NCBI GenBank assembly: GCA_000716465.1 | Contig: JNWL01000063.1 | Coordinates: 1 to 27,113, forward strand | From: Streptomyces bikiniensis | Lineage (GTDB): Bacteria; Actinomycetota; Actinomycetes; Streptomycetales; Streptomycetaceae | Direction of reading: 5' to 3' | Length of the DNA stretch: 27,113 nt | In this document: positions 1 through 6,500 of the stretch, piece after piece | Layout: each line of letters opens with the position of its first letter | How positions within the stretch are numbered: the first letter of the stretch is position 1 | Notes under the pieces: model-generated | The model's input: only the letters and a program-made list of their open reading frames with translations | What the model was told of the DNA's origin: nothing | The model's database searches: none | Made by a program: the position numbers and the translations under genes

Positions 1-180
1 CACCAACAGCAGCACGTCCTCGACCCGCTCCTCCCCCGCCTCGCTCCCCGCCGGAATCCACCCCCAGTCCGCCAACGCCTCCGCCGTGAAGTCCCGGCAG
101 CGCGACACCACCCTCCGCACCCCGCGCAGCAGCAGTCTCCTGACCTGGGCGCCGTCCGCGTCGGCATCACCGCCGGTCAC
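1..180 (-). CDS. Probable ATP-binding anti-sigma partner (HATPase), N-terminal part only
   Basis: This gene starts with GTG at 180 and runs off the left edge, so only about 60 residues are visible. They read as an alpha-helical start (VTGGDADADGAQ, then LLLRGVRRVVSRCRDFTAEA), a WGW segment, and an acidic ERVEDVLLLV at the window edge. That is how the N-terminal part of RsbW-like HATPase proteins looks just before their ELVTNA ATP-binding box, but the box itself lies outside the window, so the assignment rests partly on context. The start overlaps the 3' end of the upstream STAS gene by 14 bases, which implies translational coupling. STAS antagonist plus ATPase is the classic partner-switching pair, in which the ATPase binds either a sigma factor or the unphosphorylated antagonist. 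Confidence 0.55.
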   Translation of the reverse strand, partial: MTGGDADADGAQVRRLLLRGVRRVVSRCRDFTAEALADWGWIPAGSEAGEERVEDVLLLV

Positions 181-586
181 GGCCGGCTCCGCCCTCGCGC
201 GGCGCCGGGTCGGCCAGGGCGCGGTCGGTGTCCTCGTACACCCGGAAGACGGCCCTGGCCCCGGTGATGTCGAACATCCGGTCCACCGGCGGGCGCAGCC
301 CGGCGAGGTCCAGGTGACCGCCCGTCTCCCGCATCCGCAGGCGCGCCTTCAGGAGCGCGTTGAGTCCGGTCGAGTCGCAGAAGCCGAGGCCCGAGCAGTC
401 GACGACGATCCGCCGGGCGCGGGCGTGCTCCTCCACCGCCTCGCGCAGCGGGGCGACCGTGTCGTGGTCGAGCTCCCCGCCCAGTTCGAGCACCACCACC
501 CCGTCGGCCGTCCCGGGCCGGACCCGTACGTCGAACCGGGCACGGCCGGGCTTCCGCCACGTCCCTGCGCCGCCGTCCACGTCCAT
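167..586 (-). CDS. STAS-domain anti-sigma factor antagonist
   Basis: The 139-residue protein has a single STAS domain covering about residues 15-125. Family hallmarks are the first strand GVVVLELGGELD (29-40), the RRIVVDCSGLGFCDSTGLNA segment (59-78) with the phosphorylatable serine S72 in the DSTG motif, and a final helix. Members of the RsbV/SpoIIAA/BldG-like group are phosphorylated on this serine by a cognate kinase; the unphosphorylated form binds the kinase and frees a sigma factor. The ATG is preceded by a GAGAGGGG ribosome site on the minus strand. The downstream gene overlaps its stop and looks like the start of the ATPase partner. The Asp/Arg-rich C-terminal tail (from about 125) is probably disordered. 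The sigma factor controlled is not in the window. Confidence 0.88.
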   Translation of the reverse strand: MDVDGGAGTWRKPGRARFDVRVRPGTADGVVVLELGGELDHDTVAPLREAVEEHARARRIVVDCSGLGFCDSTGLNALLKARLRMRETGGHLDLAGLRPPVDRMFDITGARAVFRVYEDTDRALADPAPREGGAGRDRR

Positions 587-814
587 GGGCTCGCCCCTCT
601 CCTCGTCCCTCTCGGTGGCTCTTCCTCACCCCAGTTTCGGACAGGTGGCGCCGGATGACCTCCTTGGAGCGCGCGGCGGGGGCCGGGGCCGGTCGGCGGA
701 GCCTCGTTTCCATGATCCCGATCGAGTGAACGGCGGGCGCGTGCCCCTCCCGGGGCACCTCGGAGGCGCGACGATGCCGGGGACTCTTCCACCCCCTGAG
801 GAAAGGCCGCTCCC

Positions 815-1405
815 GTGCGCCGTGCCCTGATCGTCGTCGATGTACAGAAGGACTTCTGCGCGGGCGGCGACGTCCCCGTGAACGGCGCCACCGACCTGGC
901 CGTCGCCCTCGCCGGGCTGGTCCGGGGCGCCGGCGACCGGTACGCACACGTCGTCGCCACCCGCGACCACCACATCGACCCGGGCGACCACTTCTCGGAC
1001 GAACCCGACTTCGAGGACTCCTTCCCGGTGCACTGCGTCGCCGGCACCGAGGGCGCGGAGTTCCACCCGGAGTTCGCGGCCGCCGTCGCCTCCGGGGCCG
1101 TGGAGGAGGTCTTCTTCAAGGGGGCCCACTCCGCCTCGAAGAGCGGCTTCGAGGGCGCGACCGCGAACGGCACGCCGCTGGGCGACTGGCTGCGCGCCCG
1201 CGGGGTCGACGGCGTCGACGTCGTCGGCATCGGGACGGACCACTGCGTGAAGGCCACCGCCTTCGGCGGGGTCCGGGAGGGCTTCGACGTGCGCGTCCTC
1301 CTCGACCACACGGTCGGCGTCGCCGCCGACACCACCGACCGCGCGCTGGACGAGCTGCGCGCGGCGGGCGTCGGGCTGAGCGGCCGGCCGGTGGTCCTGG
1401 TCTGA
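815..1405 (+). CDS. pncA: Nicotinamidase / isochorismatase-family hydrolase
   Basis: The 196-residue protein fits a nicotinamidase, which hydrolyses nicotinamide to nicotinate and ammonia in NAD salvage. The full set of functional residues is visible: catalytic triad D9 (IVVDVQKDF), K102 (VFFKGAHS) and C144 (GIGTDHCVKAT), and metal ligands D51, H53, H59 and H73 in the RDHHIDPGDHF to PVHC stretch. The cis-peptide-type GTDHCV loop is also typical. This pattern separates nicotinamidases from isochorismatases, which lack the metal site. The GTG at 815 is chosen because GAGGAAAGG lies just upstream and the hydrophobic first strand starts at once. The length is typical. The gene stands alone, divergent from the STAS gene, and a 57-bp tandem repeat starts directly after its stop codon. 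Confidence 0.88.
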   Translation: MRRALIVVDVQKDFCAGGDVPVNGATDLAVALAGLVRGAGDRYAHVVATRDHHIDPGDHFSDEPDFEDSFPVHCVAGTEGAEFHPEFAAAVASGAVEEVFFKGAHSASKSGFEGATANGTPLGDWLRARGVDGVDVVGIGTDHCVKATAFGGVREGFDVRVLLDHTVGVAADTTDRALDELRAAGVGLSGRPVVLV

Positions 1406-1526
1406 CCGGCGGTTTCGGCGTACGGCCCAGGGCTCTCGGACGGCTGGTGGCCCCTGCCCGACCCGGCGGTTTCGGCGTACGGCCCAGGGCTCTCGGTCGG
1501 CTGGTGGCCCCTGCCCGACCCGGCGG
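1406..1526. repeat. 57-bp tandem duplication after pncA
   Basis: Two head-to-tail 57-bp units begin at 1406 and 1463, followed by 7 bases of a third at 1520. I see one mismatch between the two units (A at 1440 versus T at 1497). Each unit starts CCGGCGGTTTCGGCGTACGG. The array fills the space between the nicotinamidase stop and the convergent membrane-protein gene. Confidence 0.9.
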
Positions 1527-1537
1527 CCCGGCGGCCG

Positions 1538-1897
1538 TCAGAGGCCGGGGCCGGGGCCCGGGTCGGGGGCCTGCCTCGGATGCCATACGGCCGAGAGGCC
1601 CCAGAGACCCAGGGCCACGACCGCCGCGCAGACGAGGACGGCCGCCCACGGGCGCAGCCACCGCGTGGCCGCAGCCCAGGCCAGGGGCGGGACGGTGAGT
1701 CCGGCGAAGAGGATGAGGGGCAGCTCGACGAGGATCACGCCCCAGTCCCGGGCGTGCGCCTCGAAACCGCCCTCGATGCTGTACGCGGCCCGGGGCAGCG
1801 CGAAGGCGCCCGTGACGGCGGCGCCGAGGACGGCGAGCAGACAGCCGACGGCGCTCTCCATCCGGTCGCGGGATTCCCCCGCGGGCTTCTCGCTCAT
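1538..1897 (-). CDS. Small integral membrane protein, unknown function
   Basis: The 119-residue protein has about three predicted transmembrane segments: near residues 14-35 (SAVGCLLAVLGAAVTGAFAL), 52-76 (VILVELPLILFAGLTVPPLA) and 82-106 (WAAVLVCAAVVALGLWGLSA). The N-terminus is short and charged, with several acidic and basic residues. The C-terminal tail PGPGPGL is Pro/Gly rich. I recognise no family motif. The ATG at 1897 is chosen because the charged N-terminus leads directly into the first hydrophobic segment, although the ribosome site is weak. The gene converges on pncA across the 57-bp repeat. Codon use matches its neighbours, which supports it as a real gene. Confidence 0.65.
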   Translation of the reverse strand: MSEKPAGESRDRMESAVGCLLAVLGAAVTGAFALPRAAYSIEGGFEAHARDWGVILVELPLILFAGLTVPPLAWAAATRWLRPWAAVLVCAAVVALGLWGLSAVWHPRQAPDPGPGPGL

Positions 1898-1940
1898 GCC
1901 CGGGAGGGACGCGGGGGGCCGCCGTCCGGTTCCGTACGCC

Positions 1941-2108
1941 CTACCGCCCCGGCTCCGTGCCGATGAGCGGGCCGAGCCGCAGGAGGCCGTGACCGGGCTC
2001 CGGAAGGTACCGGTCGGGATCGGTGCCTGCGGCGCGCCGCAGGGAGACGACGACCCGTTCGATCTCGTCGGGCGACGCCCCCGGGCCCGGTACCTCGTAC
2101 TCCGTCAT
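1941..2108 (-). CDS. Short hypothetical protein (55 aa)
   Basis: The short protein starts MTEYEVPGPGASPDEIERV and ends with LLRLGPLIGTEPGR. The ATG at 2108 is preceded by AGGGGG seven bases upstream on the minus strand, a good ribosome site. The same frame stays open further upstream, but the Shine-Dalgarno position favours this start. The sequence has an amphipathic helix (DEIERVVVSLRRAAG) followed by a Pro/Gly-rich tail. No cysteines or membrane segment are present, and I recognise no family. It lies 43 bases from the membrane-protein start on the same strand and could be co-transcribed with it. It is divergent from the monooxygenase gene at 2296. Confidence 0.5.
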   Translation of the reverse strand: MTEYEVPGPGASPDEIERVVVSLRRAAGTDPDRYLPEPGHGLLRLGPLIGTEPGR

Positions 2109-2295
2109 GACGTTCCCCCTGGTCCGCACGTGCCGGAGGACCAGGATCGCCCGCCCCGGTGAAATCGGCGTGAAGCCGCCGTCGACCGGTACGGGGCCTC
2201 GTGGGGGGCGCGCTCCCCACCGCTCGCCGTCCGGGGTCCCGGGGGCGACCATGGAGAACGGGGCCCGCGGGGGCTGAGCGGCGCTGGAGGTACTC

Positions 2296-4026
2296 GTGAC
2301 GCACCACCGCACCACCACCGACGTCCTGGTCGTGGGCGCGGGCCCGGTCGGTCTGAGCGCGGCCGCCGAGCTGCGCCGGCACGGGGTCCGCTGCCGGATC
2401 GTGGACCGGCTGCCGGCCCGGCTGCCGTACGCGAAGGCGGTCGGGATCCAGCCGCGCACCCTGGAGCTGTGGGACCGGATGGGCCTGGTCCGCGCCGTCC
2501 TGGAGGCCGCCGTCCCGATCCGGGGCCAGCTGCTCTACGCCGACGGCGAGGAGCGGGCCCGGATGGCGCTGGAGCTGCCGCCCGAGGTGCCCTACGGCTT
2601 CGCCGCGCTGCCCCAGTACGAGACGGAGCGCCTCCTGGAGGAGTACCTGGGCGGGCTGGGGACGGTCGTGGAGCGCGAGACCGAGCTGGTGTCGTTCGAC
2701 CGGGACCGGGACGGGGTCACCGCGCGGCTGCGTACCGCGTCCGGCGCCGACGAGGAGCTGCGGGTGCCGTATCTGATCGGCTGCGACGGGGCGCACAGCG
2801 CCGTGCGGAAGGGACTGGGGCTGTCGTTCGGGGGCGGCGCGTTCCCGGAGGAGTACATGCTCGGGGACGTGGAGGCCGACTGGGACCTGCCGCACGGCTA
2901 CGCCGTGCGGTCGAGCCGCCGGTCCGCCGACGGTTCCGCGGACGACGTGCTGGTCTGCGTTCCGCTGCCGGGGCCGGGCCGCTACCGGATGTCGATGCGG
3001 GTGCCGCCCGAACCGTCCGCCCGGCGGGAGGCGGCACCGGACGACGGGGCGGGTGCGGCGGACCGCGTCGCGCCCGGTTCCGACACCCCGGCGGACCGCA
3101 CCGTGCACGACCCGGACGTCCCGCCGGACGGCGTCGCGCACGGCGTGCAGGCCGGGCGGGCGCCGGAACTCTCCGACCTCCAGGCCGTCGTGGACCGGCT
3201 CGCGCCCCGGCCCGCACGGCTCTCCCGGCTGCGCTGGTCCTCGGTCTTCCGGATCAGCCACCGGATCGTGGACCGCTACGGCGAGGGCCGGGTCTTCGTC
3301 GCGGGCGACGCGGCCCACATCCACCCGCCGACCGGCGCCCAGGGCATGAACACCGGGGTGCAGGACGCCTGCAACCTGGCCTGGAAGCTCGCCCTCGTGG
3401 TCCGGGGCGAGGCGGGTCCCGGACTGCTCGCCACGTACGACGCCGAGCGGCGGCCGGTCGGCGAGGAGGTGGTGGGCCGGACCGTGCGGCACGCCGCCCG
3501 CGGCGTCGGGGCCGACCCGGACGACGACCGGCGGACCCTGCTGCTCCGCGAGGCCCAGCTGCTCGTCGGGTACCGGGGAGGGCCGCTCGCGGGCGCGCCG
3601 TACGGTCCGGCCGGGGCACCGCAGCCCGGTGACCGGGCCCCGGACTGCGCCGGTCTGACCACACCGGCCGCCACCTTCCCGCTGCGACTGCTCGACGTGC
3701 TGCGCGGCCGCGCGGGGCACGTGGTGCTCCTGTACGGCTCCGGCGCCGCCGAACTGTCCGGCGCGGTGGAGGCGGTGCGGGCGGTCGGCGGCCCGCCGGC
3801 CGTGGTGGTCCTGCCGGCCGGGGCCGACCGGTCCGCCCTCGCGGCCCTCTCCGTACCCGTGTACCGCGACGCCGCCGGGGAGTTCGCGCGGCTCTACCTC
3901 CCCGACGGCGCCACCGGTCTCGTCGTCCGGCCGGACGGGCAGCTCGGTGCCCGGTTCCCGCTCGGCGGCGCCGCGGCCGCCCTGGACGACTACCTCGGGG
4001 CCCTGTCCCTGCGACCTCGTTCGTGA
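2296..4026 (+). CDS. FAD-dependent aromatic hydroxylase-type monooxygenase
   Basis: The 576-residue protein is a class A (PHBH-fold) flavoprotein monooxygenase that should use NAD(P)H and O2 to hydroxylate an aromatic or polyketide-like substrate. It has the N-terminal Rossmann GxGxxG (VVGAGPVGLSAA, G14-G19), the DG motif (LIGCDGAHSAVRK, D164-G165) that contacts FAD and NAD(P)H, and the GD motif (VFVAGDAAHIHPPTGAQGMN, D338). Residues about 435-576 resemble the thioredoxin-like C-terminal domain of the PgaE/RdmE/MtmOIV group. An unusual Asp/Pro/Ala-rich stretch of about 50 residues (240-290) interrupts the substrate-binding domain. GTG at 2296 has GGAGG five bases upstream. The gene converges on the carrier-protein operon and may supply or tailor a building block there. 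A stand-alone catabolic or resistance role is also possible. Confidence 0.88.
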   Translation: MTHHRTTTDVLVVGAGPVGLSAAAELRRHGVRCRIVDRLPARLPYAKAVGIQPRTLELWDRMGLVRAVLEAAVPIRGQLLYADGEERARMALELPPEVPYGFAALPQYETERLLEEYLGGLGTVVERETELVSFDRDRDGVTARLRTASGADEELRVPYLIGCDGAHSAVRKGLGLSFGGGAFPEEYMLGDVEADWDLPHGYAVRSSRRSADGSADDVLVCVPLPGPGRYRMSMRVPPEPSARREAAPDDGAGAADRVAPGSDTPADRTVHDPDVPPDGVAHGVQAGRAPELSDLQAVVDRLAPRPARLSRLRWSSVFRISHRIVDRYGEGRVFVAGDAAHIHPPTGAQGMNTGVQDACNLAWKLALVVRGEAGPGLLATYDAERRPVGEEVVGRTVRHAARGVGADPDDDRRTLLLREAQLLVGYRGGPLAGAPYGPAGAPQPGDRAPDCAGLTTPAATFPLRLLDVLRGRAGHVVLLYGSGAAELSGAVEAVRAVGGPPAVVVLPAGADRSALAALSVPVYRDAAGEFARLYLPDGATGLVVRPDGQLGARFPLGGAAAALDDYLGALSLRPRS

Positions 4027-4030
4027 TCCG

Positions 4031-4046
4031 CCGGGCAGGAGCCCGG
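4031..4046. terminator. Short hairpin after the monooxygenase
   Basis: CCGGGC-AGGA-GCCCGG forms a perfect 6-bp stem just after the monooxygenase stop, with no T-tract. It is a weak candidate for a terminator between the convergent genes. The rest of 4047-4180 shows no further clear signal. Confidence 0.35.
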
Positions 4047-4180
4047 GCTTCGGGCGCACGCGACCGGGGCGGGCGATCCGGTCCCGGTGCGCGGCGCGCA
4101 CGGCGTCCCAGGGGGCGTCGCCGGAGGCCGTGCGGAAGGCGCGGAGGTGGTCGACCGTCCGCTCTCCCGCGGCACGGCCG

Positions 4181-4852
4181 TCAGGGACAGCGCCGGCGGA
4201 GCCGCGCCGTCGGCGGAGAGCGGGGAGGGCCGTCCTCCCGCGCGGGAGGGGAGAGGGTGGAGGTGGTGACGGGGGCCTCGGCGGCGACCGCCGCGACGGC
4301 TCCCCGCGCCCCGTCGGTCCATTCGAGGAGCCCGAGGCCGGTCCCGCCGCCCGCCTTGAACAGGGCCTCGCCCCGCACCCACAGCCGGAGCAGCGCCGGG
4401 CCGGGGTCCTGACGGGCGGCGGCCTCCCGCAGGTCGGCCTCGGACAGGAGCCGTCGCAGGACGGACGGGGGGCCGGGCCGGCGCGCCGCGGGTTCCACGT
4501 CCACGCCGACCGGGCCGGGGCCGACGGCGGCCGCGACGAGGCCGTCGGCGTGGCTTAGGCTGACGCCGAGGTCGGGCCGGCCGTCGAGGCGGGGGCGCCC
4601 GTGGCCCGTCCGGCCGCACTCGGCGCAGTACTGCTCGGGGCCCGACTCACCGAGGGACAGCCCGGTGGACCGGGCCGCGCACAGGCGTACGAGGAGGCGG
4701 GCCGCCAGGACGTCGTCGCGGCGGGCGGGCACCCGGATCCGGTCGAGGCGGCGCCGCTCCCACGGGGCGAGGACCCCCTCGTGGAGTTCCGGGCGGGCCA
4801 GGACCTCGGCGGTGGTCGCCACCACGGCGAGGACCGCCCGGCCCGCGTTCAT
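4181..4852 (-). CDS. Sfp-type 4'-phosphopantetheinyl transferase
   Basis: The 223-residue protein carries the motifs of Sfp-type transferases, which move 4'-phosphopantetheine from CoA to the serine of a carrier protein. Visible motifs are GVSLSHADGLVAAAV (96-110), the Mg-binding GVDVEP (D118, E120), and W158 to K166 (WVRGEALFK, with catalytic E162). A CxxC with following His (C76, C79, H84) matches an insertion seen in actinobacterial members. The start is 19 bases after the carrier-protein stop, so the two are one operon and the carrier protein is its most likely partner. The last 35 residues (PPAREDGPPRSPPTARLRRR) are Pro/Arg rich and look unlike the usual end of the family. This may be a tail extension or a small frameshift near 4260. 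Confidence 0.88.
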   Translation of the reverse strand: MNAGRAVLAVVATTAEVLARPELHEGVLAPWERRRLDRIRVPARRDDVLAARLLVRLCAARSTGLSLGESGPEQYCAECGRTGHGRPRLDGRPDLGVSLSHADGLVAAAVGPGPVGVDVEPAARRPGPPSVLRRLLSEADLREAAARQDPGPALLRLWVRGEALFKAGGGTGLGLLEWTDGARGAVAAVAAEAPVTTSTLSPPAREDGPPRSPPTARLRRRCP

Positions 4853-4871
4853 CGGCGGGGGCCCGGAGAGC

Positions 4872-5102
4872 TCATCCGGCGGCGCTCAGGAAGCGTTCCC
4901 GGACGCGGGCGAGCGTGCGGAAGTCGTCGATGGTGACCTCCTGGAGGTCGATGGAGCGGCCGGAGAGCTCCTCCAGGAGGTCGACGAACTCCAGGAAGTC
5001 CATGGAGTCGATGAGACGGGCCTCGATGAGGTCCTCGTCGGGGCCGATCGGCCCGTCGAGGCCGGGGTTCTTCTCGTGCAGCCACTCGGCGATGCGTTCC
5101 AT
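4872..5102 (-). CDS. Acyl/aminoacyl carrier protein (76 aa)
   Basis: A short acidic four-helix carrier protein. The phosphopantetheine attachment serine is S33 in LIDSMDFLEFV, the standard DSx motif at the start of helix II. The protein begins MERIAEWLHEKNPGLDG and has the usual acidic residues before and after the serine. ATG at 5102 is preceded on the minus strand by GAGGAG at somewhat long spacing (about 12). The gene lies between a seryl-tRNA-synthetase-like ligase upstream (65-base gap) and a phosphopantetheinyl transferase downstream (19-base gap). That context suggests it carries an amino acid thioester rather than a fatty acyl chain. Carrier proteins paired with amino acid:carrier-protein ligases in other bacteria have similar size and neighbours. 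The housekeeping FAS carrier protein is unlikely, since no FAS genes are nearby. Confidence 0.9.
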   Translation of the reverse strand: MERIAEWLHEKNPGLDGPIGPDEDLIEARLIDSMDFLEFVDLLEELSGRSIDLQEVTIDDFRTLARVRERFLSAAG

Positions 5103-5167
5103 GGGGTGGGGTCGCTCCTCATTCGTGCGCTGTGCGGGTGTGCGTGCGGGCCGGGGCCCGGCGGGTG

Positions 5168-6025
5168 TCAGGCGCCGGCCTCGCGCAGGCGGTCCAGCGC
5201 CCGCGCGGGAGTGCCGTGGGCGAGGACCATGGCGTGGACCCAGCGTTCGACGCCGAAGGCGACGCAGGCGCTGTACGCCGGCCCCTCGGAGCCCGCGCGG
5301 ATGCCCAGGCGCTCGCCGAAGAAGTTGCGGTGCCGGTTCACGGAGGCGATCGCCGTGCCGTCGGGGGCGCTGAACTCGTGCTTGACCGGGTCAAGGGCCA
5401 TCAGGCGGGCCCGGGAGCCGCCCCTGTCGTAGAAGGGGTCGTCGGCGACGGCCCGGGTGAGGTCGAGGCCGAGGCGTCCGGCCAGTTCCCGGACGAACTC
5501 GGCGCCCTGTTCCAGGTGTTCGAGGGCGCCCTGCTTGGTGCCGAGGTGGAGGACCTCGCGCATGTGGAAGCCCCACAGGCGCCGCAGGCCGTCGAAGCGG
5601 GTCTCGTTGCGGAAGCAGCGGCCGGTCGCGGAGAGCCGCAGGCCCTCCGCGCCGACGTCCCGGCCCTCCAGGGAGAGCAGCAGCCCGTAGCAGGTGGCGG
5701 ACGGCAGCAGGTAGCCGGTCGGCCGGAGCGGGAGTCCGGCCGGGGCCTCACCGGCCGCCAGGCCGTCGAGCGCTTCGGGCTCGAACCGGCCGGCGGAGAC
5801 CCCGAGGTGGGGGAAGTTGCGGAAGAAGTCGAGACGGGCGAGGCCGTCCACGGAGAGCAGGGGCGGCCCCACCACCTCGGGGGCGGAGAGGCGGACGGCC
5901 AGGCCCGCGAGCAGTTCGTCCAGGCCGCGCAGCAGCGCGGTGTGGTCCGGGTCCAGGGTGATCAGACCCGGGCCCGGACTCCGCAGACCGCCGTCGGGCA
6001 GGACCGTGGTGCCGGGTGTGCTCAT
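5168..6025 (-). CDS. Amino acid:[carrier protein] ligase (seryl-tRNA synthetase-like)
   Basis: The 285-residue protein resembles the class II synthetase core of the atypical (archaeal-type) seryl-tRNA synthetases without a tRNA-binding domain. This is the family shown in Bradyrhizobium to activate glycine or alanine and load it on a carrier protein. Motif 2 is GRCFRNETRFDGLRRLWGFH (135-154), motif 3 includes FGVERW (257-262), and the zinc-type ligands are C112 (SATCYGLLL), E157 (FHMREV) and C254 (YSACVAFG). The in-frame ORF extends 42 residues further upstream, but MSTPGTT at 6025 has GAGGGAG just upstream, while the extension is low-complexity. It is the first gene of a minus-strand operon followed by a carrier protein and a phosphopantetheinyl transferase, which is the expected partner set. 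The amino acid used cannot be read from sequence; small residues are the family precedent. Confidence 0.85.
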   Translation of the reverse strand: MSTPGTTVLPDGGLRSPGPGLITLDPDHTALLRGLDELLAGLAVRLSAPEVVGPPLLSVDGLARLDFFRNFPHLGVSAGRFEPEALDGLAAGEAPAGLPLRPTGYLLPSATCYGLLLSLEGRDVGAEGLRLSATGRCFRNETRFDGLRRLWGFHMREVLHLGTKQGALEHLEQGAEFVRELAGRLGLDLTRAVADDPFYDRGGSRARLMALDPVKHEFSAPDGTAIASVNRHRNFFGERLGIRAGSEGPAYSACVAFGVERWVHAMVLAHGTPARALDRLREAGA

Positions 6026-6163
6026 GGGGAACCGCTCCCTCTGGGGTGGGCGAACAGTCAAGGGCGTCGGCGGGACGGGGGAGGCGGACGCACCGCGGCC
6101 CGGTCTCCGGCCGTGAACGGCCTCGCGGGTGGTCGGCGTCGACCCCGGCACGACGAAGAGGCG

Positions 6164-6180
6164 CCTGACCTTCCGTCAGG
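6164..6180. other. Small inverted repeat in the ligase leader
   Basis: CCTGAC-CTTCC-GTCAGG forms a perfect 6-bp stem in the 5' untranslated region predicted for the ligase operon. Its function is unknown; it could be a leader structure or an operator. The surrounding 6026-6210 shows no ORF with credible coding features. Confidence 0.3.
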
Positions 6181-6222
6181 AACCGGGCCGCGCAAGGGGA
6201 CAGTAGGCCAGCCCCCCATCTG

Positions 6223-6235
6223 TTGTCTAGACCAA
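6223..6235. promoter_or_regulatory. Candidate GntR/HutC-type operator, copy 1
   Basis: TTGTCTAGACCAA contains the perfect palindrome GTCTAGAC (6225-6232). It fits the GTxTAxAC core known for operators of the HutC subfamily of GntR regulators and differs by one base from the TGGTCTAGACCA core of DasR sites. It overlaps the predicted minus-strand -10 box. A sister copy lies 92 bases away at 6317-6327. Confidence 0.5.
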
Positions 6236-6252
6236 AGCTGCCGCCCTGACAA
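6224..6252 (-). promoter_or_regulatory. Predicted promoter of the ligase-ACP-PPTase operon
   Basis: On the minus strand TTGTCA (6252-6247), a 17-base spacer and TAGACA (6229-6224) match the housekeeping -35/-10 layout. Transcription would start near 6217 and leave a leader of about 190 bases before the ATG at 6025. The -10 box lies inside the GTCTAGAC palindrome, so a bound regulator would block it. Confidence 0.5.
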
Positions 6253-6289
6253 CGTTCGCCCCGATCCCCCCGCAACATAACTCGGCGTA

Positions 6290-6318
6290 TTGAGAAGGCA
6301 CTTGCCAACCGCTAAGGT
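6290..6318 (+). promoter_or_regulatory. Predicted promoter of the PhyH-to-MFS operon
   Basis: TTGAGA (6290-6295), a 17-base spacer and TAAGGT (6313-6318) form a good housekeeping-type promoter in an AT-richer island. Predicted transcription starts near 6325, giving a leader of about 175 bases before the ATG at 6501. The second GTCTAAACCAA element begins within the -10 box. The rest of the leader (6328-6490) is C/G-rich with no credible ORF. Confidence 0.5.
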
Positions 6319-6327
6319 CTAAACCAA
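6317..6327. promoter_or_regulatory. Candidate GntR/HutC-type operator, copy 2
   Basis: GTCTAAACCAA matches copy 1 (GTCTAGACCAA at 6225-6235) at 10 of 11 bases in direct orientation. With the flanking base it reads GGTCTAAACC (6316-6325), close to the direct repeats that overlap Streptomyces chitinase promoters. It overlaps the -10 box and predicted start site of the plus-strand operon. Confidence 0.45.
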
Positions 6328-6500
6328 TTCTTCCGTACGACGTGGCGCCCGACCAGCGCCACGGCACCTCCACGCGTCCGTGCCGTCCGCCGCCGCCCCT
6401 TCCCCGGGGGCCGTCGCGTGCCGCCCGCCGACCGGGGGCGAAGCGCTCCTCGCCCCCGGTCTCCCGGACCTCCTCCCCGACCCCGCACCCGGAGGGACCC

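Noticed and set aside
86..830. Two plus-strand frames opposite and beyond the STAS gene
   Set aside because: Translations are low-complexity mirrors of the STAS reading frame; no ribosome site.
1894..4101. 735-codon minus-strand frame
   Set aside because: Shadow of the monooxygenase; Arg/Pro/Gly/Val-rich translation.
5168..6025. True seryl-tRNA synthetase
   Set aside because: No tRNA-binding domain, only 285 residues, and placed with a carrier protein and a phosphopantetheinyl transferase, which points to carrier-protein loading instead.
6342..6500. N-terminal extension of the PhyH oxygenase from an ATG at 6342
   Set aside because: The extension is Pro/Arg/Ser-rich, and a better ribosome site precedes the ATG at 6501.
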